Assembly: GCF_019431375.1 (NCBI RefSeq)
Contig: NZ_CP080267.1
Span: forward strand, 992,001-1,056,000
Reading direction: 5' to 3'
Source: Alcanivorax sp.
GTDB taxonomy: Bacteria > Pseudomonadota > Gammaproteobacteria > Pseudomonadales > Alcanivoracaceae
DNA length: 64,000 nucleotides
Part shown: positions 36,897-46,498 of the stretch, one piece after another
How positions within the stretch are numbered: the stretch's first letter is position 1
Layout of the letters: each line of letters starts with the position of its first letter
Translations under genes and position numbers: made by a program
The notes under the pieces: model-generated
What the model was told of the DNA's origin: nothing
The model's input: only the letters and a program-made list of their open reading frames with translations
The model's database searches: none

Positions 36897-37958
36897 TCAG
36901 TAATCCCGGTGGAACGCGGCCCACACGGTGATTTCCTCCCGATCGTAGTAAAGCTGTGCCGCCTTGATCTCGGGGACGCCCAGATGCTCATGGCGTTCCA
37001 TGGCAGCGGTCAGTTTTTCCAGCAATTGCCACGCCTCCTGAAAACGGCGCTTCATGGGCAGCTTGAGATTGAACAGGGCCGCCCGGGACCAGCCCTGGGT
37101 AAGCCACTTTTCCATCTGCTGCAGGGTCCGTGCCGGCTTGTCCACCACATCGCAGACCACCAGGTCCACACTGCTGCGGGGCCGCCAGGTGAAGGCATCA
37201 CCGTGGATATGTTCCACCGGGTATTCATCCAGCAGACGGGCATCGAGTTTGCCATGATCCACCGCCTGCACCTTGATGCCACGGCGGGCCAGTTGCCAGC
37301 TCCAGCCGCCAGGAGCGGCGCCCAGATCCACGGCTGTTTTCGCAGTGAGGCTGTCGGTGCTGCCGAAAAAGCGCAGCAGCGCTTCTTCCACCTTGAGTGC
37401 CGAACGGCTGGGCGCTTCGGCCGGCAGTTTTAGTCGCCGTACCCCGCCTTCGGCCAACGGCACAGCAGTCGGGCTGCTGGTCACCCAGCCATTGTGGGAA
37501 TCACTGAAGAACAGGTGCACCCGTTGACGGGCACCGGGTTTCAGCAGGCCGGCTTTTTTCAGGCGAGGCTCCAGCGCCTTGCGAAAGCCCCGCAGAAAAC
37601 GCTGCATCTCGCGACCATCGTTGGTGTCCGGGTGCTCCAGAAACACTTCGCTGAAAGGGGCCGCCTGTTTCAATAACGGCCACAGTTCGGCGATCCGGTC
37701 GTCGCCGATATCCACGAACTGGCCCTCTGCCAGGCTCAGGCTGCGGGCAAAAATCAGCCCGCTCTGCAGCAATGCCGCCATGGAGCCTTGCTGGCTGTGC
37801 CAGAGCACATAGCCACTATCCGGGACGGTACGCGGATAACCGCCGACCATCTGCTCTGCCGCATGGTAGTTCAGCTCCGCGGCCAGATCGTTCTCGAAGC
37901 CGGGTCGGCACAACCCCAGCAGGGTTTCATCATGGTCGTGCTGCAAGTCACTGTGCAT
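36897..37958 (-). CDS. rlmM: 23S rRNA 2'-O-methyltransferase RlmM
   Basis: This 353-residue enzyme methylates the ribose of C2498 in 23S rRNA. An N-terminal THUMP-like region precedes a Rossmann methyltransferase domain. The S-adenosylmethionine motif [13 protein letters not shown], the K-D-K-E catalytic set (LKLPMKRR near the end) and [10 protein letters not shown] are visible. I placed the start at 37958 by comparison with E. coli RlmM, whose LLCRPGFE follows closely; a GTG at 37988 with AAGGA upstream is an alternative. First of three coupled genes. Confidence 0.92.
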   Translation of the reverse strand: MHSDLQHDHDETLLGLCRPGFENDLAAELNYHAAEQMVGGYPRTVPDSGYVLWHSQQGSMAALLQSGLIFARSLSLAEGQFVDIGDDRIAELWPLLKQAAPFSEVFLEHPDTNDGREMQRFLRGFRKALEPRLKKAGLLKPGARQRVHLFFSDSHNGWVTSSPTAVPLAEGGVRRLKLPAEAPSRSALKVEEALLRFFGSTDSLTAKTAVDLGAAPGGWSWQLARRGIKVQAVDHGKLDARLLDEYPVEHIHGDAFTWRPRSSVDLVVCDVVDKPARTLQQMEKWLTQGWSRAALFNLKLPMKRRFQEAWQLLEKLTAAMERHEHLGVPEIKAAQLYYDREEITVWAAFHRDY

Positions 37959-38018
37959 GTCGGTCTCGCGGTGGTTACAATGTGGCACATTGTCCTTATC
38001 ACAACGGCTGGATCAATA

Positions 38019-38681
38019 ATGAAAACAATATTGCCGCTGACCCTGGGCCTTGGCACCGCCCTGCTCTCCCCCTTTGTACACGCCGAAGAAGAACTGGCAC
38101 CACCGGATGTGGATTTCTACGCCGAAGCGCAAATGCTGCGTGCCGACCTGGCACCCTATGGCTTTGACACTACTGACGGACTGGATATTCGCATTGGTAT
38201 GTGGCTTAACAGTGTCGATCTGGGCGGTTATTCCCGTCTGGGACTGGAAGCGGGTTTCCTGCGTCAGAGCAAGGATTCCATCGACAGTGAATTTGAGCGA
38301 GCCCCAACCGTGTCCGAACAGGGTGCCGGGGCCAGCAGTGTCCGCATCAGCGAGGAAGATTCGCTGGAAATAAATGGCTTCACCGTGGGAGTGCTCTGGC
38401 AGACAAAACGCTGGGTGTACCTGAAAGGCGGCGCCTACATCTACGATTTCGAACTGGAAAACCGTCAGCAGCGCACCCTGCTGGATAATAATGGCGACAC
38501 CGTGGTGTCACTGACGGAAGCCCCGAGCAGCGACAGCCAGAGCGGTATTGCGCCCTACCTCGGCGTGGGTCTGGCCATCCCGGTAGTGGACAAGCTGACT
38601 GTCACCGCGGATTACCGCCAAACGCAACTGGAATCCGAGCACTTCGGTACCTTCGGGGTGGGACTACGGTATTCCAACTGA
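38019..38681 (+). CDS. Outer-membrane beta-barrel protein of unknown function
   Basis: This 220-residue protein has a signal peptide ending PFVHA, alternating strands and a terminal aromatic-rich segment (FGTFGVGLRYSN) typical of small outer-membrane barrels. No family is recognised. The ATG at 38019 begins the signal peptide. It is divergent from rlmM, with about 60 bases between, and its 3' end is near a repeat. Confidence 0.75.
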   Translation: MKTILPLTLGLGTALLSPFVHAEEELAPPDVDFYAEAQMLRADLAPYGFDTTDGLDIRIGMWLNSVDLGGYSRLGLEAGFLRQSKDSIDSEFERAPTVSEQGAGASSVRISEEDSLEINGFTVGVLWQTKRWVYLKGGAYIYDFELENRQQRTLLDNNGDTVVSLTEAPSSDSQSGIAPYLGVGLAIPVVDKLTVTADYRQTQLESEHFGTFGVGLRYSN

Positions 38682-38692
38682 CCCGGAAATGC

Positions 38693-38763
38693 TGTTGGAG
38701 CCATGCTTTCAAGGCGAAGCGCATGGGAGCAGCCTTCTTCGCTTTGCAAGCAAAGCTCCAACA
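38693..38763. repeat. Inverted repeat of the GTTGGAGC / GCTCCAACA family
   Basis: Left arm TGTTGGAGCCATGCTTTCAA (38693 on), then GGCGAAGC; the right arm is GCTTTGCAAGCAAAGCTCCA ending ACA. It shares AAGGCGAAG and CTTCGCTTTGC with the element at 9301-9385 and sits between the convergent barrel-protein gene and purU. Confidence 0.85.
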
Positions 38764-38804
38764 ACGCACCGTTTTTTCACGTCATCGCAGATAGGAGTGT
38801 GCTG

Positions 38805-39677
38805 CTACTTCACAAACACCACGGTCTTGTTGCCATCAACGATGACCCGGTCTTCCAGGTGCCAGCGTACTGCGCGCAACATTACCTGCCGTTCCACGTC
38901 CTGCCCCAGCGATTTGAGCTCGTCAGCGGAATGTCTATGACTGACCCGCTGCACGTTCTGCTCGATGATCGGACCCTGGTCCAGATCTTCCGTCACATAG
39001 TGGCTGGTGGCACCTATCAACTTTACACCGCGGTCATGGGCCTGCTGATACGGGTTGGCCCCCACAAAGGCAGGTAGAAAGGAATGGTGGATATTGATGA
39101 TGCGGTGCGGGTGATGGGAAACGAACTCGCTGCTCAATATCTGCATATAGCGAGCCAGCACGATCACGTCCACCTTGCCATCCAGTAACTCCAGCGCTTT
39201 CGCTTCTGCCTCGGCCTTGTTATCGCCGTTCACCGGAATATGGTGATAGTCGATACCGAATCGCTCCACTTCGCCGCGCAGATCATCATGATTGCTGATC
39301 ACCATGGGAATGGTGGCCGGCAGATCTCCCCGCGAGGTTCTCCACAAGAGATCCATGATCACGTGGTCATGCCGTGACACCAGCACTGCCATGCGCTTTT
39401 TCTCGCTGGCATAGCTGATCTGCCACTGCATGCCGTAGGGCTCGGCCACCCGGCTGGCGAAATTGTTACGCAGCGCCTCCCGGGAGCAGTCCAGCTCCGG
39501 GGTCTGGAATTCCAGCCGCAAAAAGAACGTGCCACCCCGGGCATCACTGGAATGCTGGTCGAAGTCGGTGATGTTGGCACCGTGGTTGAACAGAAAGGTA
39601 CTGACGGCGCTGATAATGCCCGGCTTGTCCGGGCAGGTTACCAGCAGGCGGGCCGTGTTGGCGTCTTGCACTGTCAT
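38805..39677 (-). CDS. purU: Formyltetrahydrofolate deformylase
   Basis: This 290-residue enzyme releases formate from 10-formyltetrahydrofolate, feeding formate to PurT-type purine synthesis and balancing the one-carbon pool. The N-terminal ACT domain (about 1-85; LLVTCPDKPGIISAVSTFLF) and the formyltransferase domain with HHSFLPAFVGANPY and DLDQGPI are present. Single gene; the AraC regulator lies upstream on the same strand with 24 bases between. Confidence 0.96.
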   Translation of the reverse strand: MTVQDANTARLLVTCPDKPGIISAVSTFLFNHGANITDFDQHSSDARGGTFFLRLEFQTPELDCSREALRNNFASRVAEPYGMQWQISYASEKKRMAVLVSRHDHVIMDLLWRTSRGDLPATIPMVISNHDDLRGEVERFGIDYHHIPVNGDNKAEAEAKALELLDGKVDVIVLARYMQILSSEFVSHHPHRIINIHHSFLPAFVGANPYQQAHDRGVKLIGATSHYVTEDLDQGPIIEQNVQRVSHRHSADELKSLGQDVERQVMLRAVRWHLEDRVIVDGNKTVVFVK

Positions 39678-39701
39678 TGCGGGTCCTGGTAATCGGGCAG
39701 A

Positions 39702-40721
39702 TTAATGACTGACGCCGAAATGCTCCTTGCGGAAGCTGGATGGGGTCTTGCCCGTCCACTTCTTGAAAGCACGGTGGAAAGAGCTGGCTTCACTGAAGCC
39801 CATCAGCAGGGCAATCTCATCGATGCTCAGATCCGGCTTGGACAGGTAATAGACTGACGCATCCTTGCGGATGGAGTCCTTGATTTCCTGGTAGCTGGTA
39901 TTGGCCTCTTTCAGCCGGCGGCGCAGGGTTTGCGGCGTCATGTTGAGTTTACCGCAGATTTCCGTGAAATCGGGGAAGCTGTTGCCGTATTCGTTGGAGA
40001 TGATCGCCCGGATCTGTGCCGGTAGGCCCACATTGTGGATATTGCCATCGAACAACTGGGCCAGGGAGTCCTTGAGAAACTTGGAAAGAGACAGCTCGTT
40101 TTGCACCAGGGGAAGATCCAGGAAATCTGCTCGAAAGCTCACCGCATTCTCGTCGGCGCTGTACTCGATGGGGCAATCGAACAAAAAACGGTGTTCTTCA
40201 TCGTTTCTCACGTCCGTGTAATCCAGTTTTACCAGCTGAGGCTCAATGGCCTTACCCACCAGCCAGCTCATGAAGCGCAGCCAGACAAACAGAGAGGTCT
40301 CAATGATCACTTCCCGGAAATCCAGGCGCGGATCGGCCTTGACCACCAGCCGGGCGATGTCCCCTTCCCGCTCGATTCGGGAGTGCATGCTCAGCTCGAA
40401 CAGATCGTAAAAACGGATACCCCGCTCAATGGCCGCCCCCAGGGTCGGGCAGTTAATCACCGCGTGGGCCATCATGGAAAAAGTACCGGGCTTGGATTTT
40501 CGCCCCTGGCCGAACCCGAGAAACTCGTCCTGGGTCTGCTGCATGATCAGCAGCATCATCTTGATAAAGGTGTCGCGCTCAACCGTGCCGTTCGGGTCAT
40601 CAAGCAACTGCCGGGGGATGTCGCACTGATCAAGCAGATCGGGAATGCTGGCACCAGACCGGGCCGCCCCCTGGAGCAACTTTACTACGCGATTGATATT
40701 GATTGTTCTGCGCTGGTACAT
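39702..40721 (-). CDS. AraC-family transcriptional regulator (arabinose-binding-like N-terminus)
   Basis: This 339-residue regulator is related in layout to the one at 13700. The N-terminal sensing domain (about 15-205) is followed by an AraC double helix-turn-helix with IALLMGFSEASSFHRAFKKW. Targets are not evident; it is transcribed toward purU and divergent from the lone receiver gene. An AAGCGG/CCGCTT inverted repeat lies about 35 bases upstream of the start (40756-40772) and might be an operator. Confidence 0.9.
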   Translation of the reverse strand: MYQRRTININRVVKLLQGAARSGASIPDLLDQCDIPRQLLDDPNGTVERDTFIKMMLLIMQQTQDEFLGFGQGRKSKPGTFSMMAHAVINCPTLGAAIERGIRFYDLFELSMHSRIEREGDIARLVVKADPRLDFREVIIETSLFVWLRFMSWLVGKAIEPQLVKLDYTDVRNDEEHRFLFDCPIEYSADENAVSFRADFLDLPLVQNELSLSKFLKDSLAQLFDGNIHNVGLPAQIRAIISNEYGNSFPDFTEICGKLNMTPQTLRRRLKEANTSYQEIKDSIRKDASVYYLSKPDLSIDEIALLMGFSEASSFHRAFKKWTGKTPSSFRKEHFGVSH

Positions 40722-40995
40722 CGACCGCCACCCTCACACCATTGGCAATGCCAAAAAGCGGCTCAACCGCTTCTTCAGTATCCCGAAATCGTTACCCGTT
40801 CAGCGTTCTTGTCCATCGGGCTTGTATCTCGAATCCTCTGACCGGAATCCGGATCGCCAATAATAAAGAAACTGACCATAATTGACATAGTGTTTACCCA
40901 ATCCGGTCGCGCCATTGTACGCTGAGATAACAAAAACTACCTTGACGTGTCTTTCACCCTTGTTATCAGCGCGCCGTTACGTTACAAAATCATTC

Positions 40996-41394
40996 ATGAA
41001 TGTTCTCGTTGTCGAAGACAATAAAGCTGTCAGTCTGATCATCTGCCGTATCATCGAAGAGCTGGGCCATGAATATGTACTGGCAGCCGACGGTGAGGCG
41101 GCGTTACGCCTCTACCGGCAACGGAACGTGGATCTATTGATCCTGGACGTGGAACTGCCGACGCTTGACGGCTTCAGTGTGGCCCGGGAAATTCGTAACC
41201 AGAACGGTCAGACCCCCATACTGTTTATCTCCGGCAACAATAGTGAGGCCTACCGGCAACAGTGTCTGGACGCCGGTGGTGAGACCCTGATGCCCAAACC
41301 CCTGCGCCCCAGTGAATTGCGACGCTGGCTGGACACGGCCTTTACCCAGCTTGCCGCCGATAACAACCTGACCCCCTCCGGCGCGTCAGCCTGA
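40996..41394 (+). CDS. Single-domain response regulator
   Basis: This 132-residue CheY-like receiver domain has the acidic pair (VVEDN), the phosphoacceptor aspartate in LLILDVELP, the switch Ser in FISGNNS and the conserved lysine in MPKPL. No output domain and no histidine kinase are adjacent. The convergent Na/Pi symporter gene overlaps its end by nine bases. Confidence 0.92.
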   Translation: MNVLVVEDNKAVSLIICRIIEELGHEYVLAADGEAALRLYRQRNVDLLILDVELPTLDGFSVAREIRNQNGQTPILFISGNNSEAYRQQCLDAGGETLMPKPLRPSELRRWLDTAFTQLAADNNLTPSGASA

Positions 41395-42924
41395 CTCCAG
41401 CCCCGTCACAGTACCCTCCGTCACCGCCAGACTTCGCAGCCAGTGGCGACCACTTTCATCCACCTCCCTGGCCAGATTCAGCACGCTGATACCCCGCACA
41501 CGGGCATCTGCCACCAATGAATAGGCTTCGCGGTGAAGTTGCTCCATGGCCTGGCGATGCTGTTCCGCAAGGTCCGCGCAGCGTGGTGACTGGTAAAGTC
41601 TCTCCAGCGCAAGCAGGATCTGTTCACTGAAGCCCTGCAAGCCGGGATCACGACTTTCTGCCAGTAGCGCCAGATCATCCGCCACATCCTTGAGCGCCTT
41701 CAAGGCATAAACGGCTTCGCGTACCCGGGCGCGCAAACGTCGCAGGCGCTGTTCCTGCCCCTCGGTCATGGGCTGCTGGGCCAGCCGGTTGGCGTAGTCG
41801 GCCAGTTGCATTTCCAGATCCGTCACCTGCCCGTATTCCTCAAGGAAGCGGGACAAGGAACGTCCCTGCAGGGGATAACGGCAGTAGTGCCTGATCCGTT
41901 CGATCAGGCTGTCAGTTTCACGGCCCAGCACCAACAGCGCTGGCTCCACTGATTGCGGACTGATATCAGCGAACAGATCATGGTGCCCTCGCTTGCCGAT
42001 ATGCTTTTCAATGCTCCGCTCCATGGCACCCAGTAACGGCGCAAACACCACAATCCCGATCAGGTTAAAGCCCGTATGGAAAGCCACCAATCCATATAGT
42101 GGATCACTGATACCCAGCATGCCGGACACCTTGGGCCATACAGGCATGATCAAAAGGAAGGCCAACAGCGCTGTTCCCACGTTATAAAACACATGGAAAG
42201 CCGCCACCTGCTTCTTCTGGACTGATCCCTTGATCGCCCCCAGCAGCAGGGTGCTGGTGGTTCCCAGATCCGCACCAATCACCAGCGCCAGTGCTTCCGG
42301 CAAGGCAATCAGACCACCATTGAGCGCCGACAACGTAATCAGCATGGCCGCCGACGAGGACTGGATAATAGCAGTCAGCAGCACCCCGGCCAGCAGATAC
42401 ACCACCGGCGGATAACCCTGCAGCCAACTCACATCAAAGCGCTGCCCGACGCCTTCCACCGCCACCTTCATGGTATCCAGGCCGAAGATCAGCAAACCGA
42501 AAGCCAGTAGAAACAGGCCGACAGAACGCCACAGGCCTTTCGGCAGGAGCACGTAGCAGAGTGCACCGGCCCCTGCCAGCGGCAGGCTGACTGCGGACAG
42601 CGAGAGCTTGAAACCGAGCAGCGTCACCAGCCAGCCGGTTACCGTAGTGCCCAGATTGGCGCCCAGCATCACCGCCATGGCATGGCGCAGGGGAAGTATC
42701 CCCACTGACACAAATGCCAGCACCAATAGCCCGACCAGGGAACTACTCTGCATCACGGCGGTAATCAGGGCCCCTGCCACTACCCCTTTCAGGGTGGTAT
42801 TGGTGGAACGTTGTAGCCACCGGGAGGCCTTTTCGCTGAACAGGGTCTGCACCGCCTGTTCCACCAGTTGCATGGCAAACAGGAACAGGCCCAGTCCGGC
42901 AATCATCGTGAGCACACTGTTCAT
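41386..42924 (-). CDS. Na/Pi-cotransporter family protein with PhoU-like tail
   Basis: This 512-residue protein has the Na+/phosphate symporter repeats (GLFLFAMQLVEQAVQ; AVMQSSSLVGLLVLAF; second repeat with AIIQSSSAAMLITLS) over the first 330 residues. A helical PhoU-like C-terminal region (about 345-505) follows. The two QSSS motifs are the family's binding signatures. Directly upstream on the same strand is PPK2, nine bases away, so phosphate uptake and polyphosphate use are probably coordinated. Confidence 0.9.
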   Translation of the reverse strand: MNSVLTMIAGLGLFLFAMQLVEQAVQTLFSEKASRWLQRSTNTTLKGVVAGALITAVMQSSSLVGLLVLAFVSVGILPLRHAMAVMLGANLGTTVTGWLVTLLGFKLSLSAVSLPLAGAGALCYVLLPKGLWRSVGLFLLAFGLLIFGLDTMKVAVEGVGQRFDVSWLQGYPPVVYLLAGVLLTAIIQSSSAAMLITLSALNGGLIALPEALALVIGADLGTTSTLLLGAIKGSVQKKQVAAFHVFYNVGTALLAFLLIMPVWPKVSGMLGISDPLYGLVAFHTGFNLIGIVVFAPLLGAMERSIEKHIGKRGHHDLFADISPQSVEPALLVLGRETDSLIERIRHYCRYPLQGRSLSRFLEEYGQVTDLEMQLADYANRLAQQPMTEGQEQRLRRLRARVREAVYALKALKDVADDLALLAESRDPGLQGFSEQILLALERLYQSPRCADLAEQHRQAMEQLHREAYSLVADARVRGISVLNLAREVDESGRHWLRSLAVTEGTVTGLESG

Positions 42925-42933
42925 CGCGGTGAT

Positions 42934-43749
42934 TCAATCATTCGGGTTCGCCAACACTTTCCGGTAGTGCTCGATACACTCGGAGTTTTCCTGCGGATAC
43001 TCCGGCGCCAGCTCTTTCAGCGTGGACAGGAGCAACGCCGCCACTGCCGCTCTGGCATTTTTCTTGTCATCATTGGGAATCAGATGCCAGGGTGCATGAA
43101 GGGTATGCGTTGCCGTCAGAGTCTCGTTTACCAGCGACAAGTAGGCGTCCCTTGCCAACCAGCTCTCCACATCTGCCGTATCAAACTTCCAGCGCTTGCG
43201 CGGCTTATCCAGCCGTTTCAGCAGCCGGCGGCGTTGTTCTTCCTGCGAGGTGTGCAACCAGATCTTGATGATCCGGGTTCCCTCCCGGTGCAGATGCTGC
43301 TCAAAGGCGTTGATGGCTTCGTATTTCAGCGGCCAGTCATCACTGCTGTGCTCGGTGACCGGCCACAACCGTTCGGCCAGTACGGATTCGTAATGGCTGC
43401 GATTAAAGGCCACCACTTCGCCCCTGGCCGGCAAGTGCCGCCATACCCGCCAGAGAAAATCGTGGTCCACCTCTTCACCCAGCGGGCGGCTGAATGCATG
43501 GACCCGGAACGCAGCCGGGTCCATGGCCCGGGCCAGAGTGCGAATCAGGCTGTCCTTGCCGGCAGCGTCCAGCCCTTGCACCACCAGGAGCACCGCGTGG
43601 CGTCGATTGGCAAACAGTCGCCGCTGGTATTCGTGCAGACTGTCCAGCACGGTATCCAGATCCTGTTGCGGCGGCTCCTGGAAATCTGTTGGCAAACTCT
43701 GCACGTTGAGGGTGGGCCCAGAAGGCCAACCAAAGCGATCCAGTTCCAT
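42934..43749 (-). CDS. Polyphosphate kinase 2 family protein
   Basis: This 271-residue protein has Walker A QGLDAAGKDSLIR, FNRSHYESVLAERL (Walker B region) and the lid arginines in EEQRRRLLKRLDKPRKRWKF. PPK2 enzymes use polyphosphate to phosphorylate AMP, ADP or GDP; the class is not determined. AAGGGAG precedes the ATG at 43749. Upstream in the nptA-type operon. Confidence 0.9.
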   Translation of the reverse strand: MELDRFGWPSGPTLNVQSLPTDFQEPPQQDLDTVLDSLHEYQRRLFANRRHAVLLVVQGLDAAGKDSLIRTLARAMDPAAFRVHAFSRPLGEEVDHDFLWRVWRHLPARGEVVAFNRSHYESVLAERLWPVTEHSSDDWPLKYEAINAFEQHLHREGTRIIKIWLHTSQEEQRRRLLKRLDKPRKRWKFDTADVESWLARDAYLSLVNETLTATHTLHAPWHLIPNDDKKNARAAVAALLLSTLKELAPEYPQENSECIEHYRKVLANPND

Positions 43750-43817
43750 ACACACTCCCTTGGATATACCGTATTGAGCATAAAGGGCAGCGTGATCTGC
43801 GCAAACAGGAGATTTCA

Positions 43818-44228
43818 ATGGAACCACGTATCAGCATGATCACCCTTGGCGTCAGGGACCTGACGACGGCTATCCGCTTTTATGAACAGGGCCTGGGCCT
43901 GCCCCGCCGAGCCATGCCCGACGATGCGCCGGTGGCATTCTTTGAATTGAACGGCACCTGGCTGGGGCTGTTCGGTCATGACGACCTTGCCGCTGATGCT
44001 GGCGTTGAAGCAGCAGGCGAGGGTTTTCGTGGTGTAGCGATGGCACACAATGTGGAAAGCCCCCAGCAGGTTGACCGACTTCTCGCCCAGGCTCAGAAAG
44101 CCGGCGCACAACGGATCAAGCCGGGCCAGCCCACCGACTGGGGCGGCTACGCCGGCTACTTTGCCGACCCGGATGGTCATCTTTGGGAAGTGGCCTGCAA
44201 CCCGCACTTCTGGGTAGGGCCTCGCTAG
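43818..44228 (+). CDS. VOC-family (glyoxalase/dioxygenase fold) protein
   Basis: This 136-residue protein has the beta-alpha-beta-beta-beta layout of the vicinal oxygen chelate fold: MITLGVRDLTTAIRFYEQGLGLP at the start and YFADPDGHLWEVACNPHF at the end. The usual metal site may be only partly present (H and E are seen). Substrate unknown. Confidence 0.86.
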   Translation: MEPRISMITLGVRDLTTAIRFYEQGLGLPRRAMPDDAPVAFFELNGTWLGLFGHDDLAADAGVEAAGEGFRGVAMAHNVESPQQVDRLLAQAQKAGAQRIKPGQPTDWGGYAGYFADPDGHLWEVACNPHFWVGPR

Positions 44229-44253
44229 CCCTGTATCGGCGCAACGTACAGGC

Positions 44254-44286
44254 ATAAAAAAACCCGGCACAAGGCCGGGTTTTTCT
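44254..44286. terminator. Bidirectional Rho-independent terminator
   Basis: A run of A, a stem AACCCGGC/GCCGGGTT and a run of T lie in the convergent gap between the VOC gene and the beta-oxidation gene. Confidence 0.93.
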
Positions 44287-44303
44287 ATCAGACAAAACCC
44301 TCG

Positions 44304-46469
44304 TTACTTGTAGATTTCGCCCTTTTCCGCTTTCTCCACCAGAGAAGCCGGCGGGTTAAAGCGATCACCGTACAGCTTGGCCAGCTCCTGGGCTCGGGCC
44401 ACGAAACCACGCAGGCCGTCCTCGTACTGGTTGATGTACTGGATCACACCACCGGTCCAGGCCGGGAAGCCGATACCGAAGATAGAACCGATATTGGCAT
44501 CCGCCACTGATTCCATCACGCCTTCGTCAAAGCATTTCACTGCTTCGATGGCTTCCACGAACATCATCCGTTCCTTGATATCTTCGAACGGGATCTCCTT
44601 GTCACCGCCAAAGGCGTCTTTCAGGCCAGGCCACAGGTGCTTCTTGCCGTTTTCCGGGTACTCGTAGAAGCCTTTACCCTGGGCTTTACCAGGGCGATTC
44701 AGCTCTTCGACCATTTTCTTCATGACCGCTTCCGACGGATGCTCCGGCGGCAGCTCCAGTCCTTCACGCTTGGCATCGTCACGGGCCGCCTTGCCGATCT
44801 TCAGGGCGGTTTCCATGTTGATCTCATCAATCAGGTTCAGGGTGCCCACCGGGTAGCCCGCCTGCATGGCGGCCTGCTCAATGGACTGGGCATTGATGCC
44901 CTCACCCAGCATGGCAATGCCTTCGTTGGCAAAGGTACCGATGACGCGGGTGGTGAAGAAGCCACGGGCATCGTTGACCACGATGGGGGTCTTCTTGATC
45001 TGCTGGCAGTAATCGTAGGTTTTCGCCAGCGCTTCCGGGCTGGTGTCCTTGCCGGAAATGATTTCCACCAGCGGCATCTTGTCCACCGGGCTGAAGAAGT
45101 GAATACCGATAAAGTTGTCCTGCTTCTTCACACCCTTGGCCAGACCGGTAATCGGCAGGGACGAGGTGTTGGAACCCAACACCGCATCGGGCTTCACCAC
45201 ATCCTCGATTTCCTGGAAAACCTTGTGCTTCAGTTCGGTGCTCTCGAATACCGCCTCGATCACGAAGTCCACCCCGTCCAGATCCTTGGCGTCTGCCGTG
45301 GCGTGGATCAGCGACAGGATCTGCTCTTTCTTCTCCTCGGTCATCTTGCCCCGGGAGATTTCCTTGTCGAGCAGTTTGCGGGAGTAGTCCTTGCCCTTCT
45401 CCGCGTTTTCCTGGGAGATGTCTTTCAGCACCACCTGGGCACCACTGCGAGCGGTCACGTAGGCAATGCCCGCGCCCATCATACCGGCACCGAGAATACC
45501 GACTTTTTCGGCTCGGAATTTCGGCACATCCTTGGGACGGCTGGCACCGGCATTGATCGCCTGCAGGTTGAAGAAGAAGGCGGTAATCATGTTCTTGGCC
45601 ACCTGGCTGGTAACCAGGGACACGAAGTAGCGACCTTCAATGGTGGAGGCATTGTCGAAATCCACCTGGGCCCCTTCCACCGCTGCGGACATGATGGCCA
45701 GCGGGGCCGGATAGTTGGCACCCTTGATCTGCTTCTTCAGGTTGGCCGGGAAGGCCGGCAGATTCATGGCGAACTTGGGATTCTTGGGGTCGCCACCGGG
45801 GATCTTGTAACCCTTCTGATCCCAGGGCTGCTGGGCCTTCGGGTTGGCCTTGATCCATTCGCGGGCCTTGGCCAGCATTTCGTCACGGTCGGCGGCCAGC
45901 TCGTCGATCAGCCCCACTTTCTGGGCCTTGTCGGCTTTCATGCGCTGGCCCTGCATGAGCACCTTCATCAGGCCATCCTGAATGCCCAGCATGCGCACCA
46001 CGCGGGTGACACCGCCACCACCGGGCAGCAGACCCAGGGTCACTTCCGGCAGACCGAACTGGGCCGACTTGTCATTGATGGCGACACGGTGATGACAGGC
46101 CAGGGCGATTTCCAGACCACCGCCCAGGGCCGTACCGTTCAGGGCCGCCACAACCGGTTTGCCCAGGGTTTCCAGCACCCGCAGTTGACGCTTGATCTCG
46201 GTCACGTTATCCAGAAAAACTTGGCCGTCTTCCTTTTTCGCCTTGAGCAGGTCACGCAGATCACCACCGGCAAAGAAGGTCTTCTTGGCTGAGGTGATAA
46301 TGACGCCGGCAATGTTGTCTTTCTCTTTTTCCAGACGCTCCACGGTGTCTGCCATGGACTTACCGTACAGCTCGTTCATGGTGTTCGCGGACTGGTTGGG
46401 ATCATCCAGAATCAGGGTAACGATGTTGTCCGCGTCCTGTTCCCAACGGATAGCAGTTTGTTCACTCAT
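44304..46469 (-). CDS. Multifunctional fatty-acid oxidation enzyme (FadB/FadJ-like alpha subunit)
   Basis: This 721-residue enzyme joins an N-terminal enoyl-CoA hydratase (about 1-190; ALNGTALGGGLEIALACHHR, PEVTLGLLPGGGGVTR with the catalytic glutamate) to an L-3-hydroxyacyl-CoA dehydrogenase (about 325-715; GILGAGMMGAGIAYV NAD+ loop, IGIHFFSPVDKMPLVEII with catalytic histidine). It performs the middle two steps of beta-oxidation. The thiolase gene lies 29 bases upstream on the same strand, so the pair forms a beta-oxidation operon. It is a trifunctional-complex type rather than the classical FadB as judged by its own layout, but I cannot assign a subfamily. Confidence 0.93.
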   Translation of the reverse strand: MSEQTAIRWEQDADNIVTLILDDPNQSANTMNELYGKSMADTVERLEKEKDNIAGVIITSAKKTFFAGGDLRDLLKAKKEDGQVFLDNVTEIKRQLRVLETLGKPVVAALNGTALGGGLEIALACHHRVAINDKSAQFGLPEVTLGLLPGGGGVTRVVRMLGIQDGLMKVLMQGQRMKADKAQKVGLIDELAADRDEMLAKAREWIKANPKAQQPWDQKGYKIPGGDPKNPKFAMNLPAFPANLKKQIKGANYPAPLAIMSAAVEGAQVDFDNASTIEGRYFVSLVTSQVAKNMITAFFFNLQAINAGASRPKDVPKFRAEKVGILGAGMMGAGIAYVTARSGAQVVLKDISQENAEKGKDYSRKLLDKEISRGKMTEEKKEQILSLIHATADAKDLDGVDFVIEAVFESTELKHKVFQEIEDVVKPDAVLGSNTSSLPITGLAKGVKKQDNFIGIHFFSPVDKMPLVEIISGKDTSPEALAKTYDYCQQIKKTPIVVNDARGFFTTRVIGTFANEGIAMLGEGINAQSIEQAAMQAGYPVGTLNLIDEINMETALKIGKAARDDAKREGLELPPEHPSEAVMKKMVEELNRPGKAQGKGFYEYPENGKKHLWPGLKDAFGGDKEIPFEDIKERMMFVEAIEAVKCFDEGVMESVADANIGSIFGIGFPAWTGGVIQYINQYEDGLRGFVARAQELAKLYGDRFNPPASLVEKAEKGEIYK

Positions 46470-46498
46470 TTTATTTCTCCGAATTCGTTCGACGCGGT

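Noticed and set aside
41386..41394. Frameshift joining the receiver and symporter genes
   Set aside because: They are on opposite strands; the nine-base overlap is a normal tail-to-tail arrangement.
44637..46292. 551-codon plus-strand open frame opposite the beta-oxidation gene
   Set aside because: Antisense artefact of high-GC coding sequence; the minus-strand frame has full catalytic motifs.
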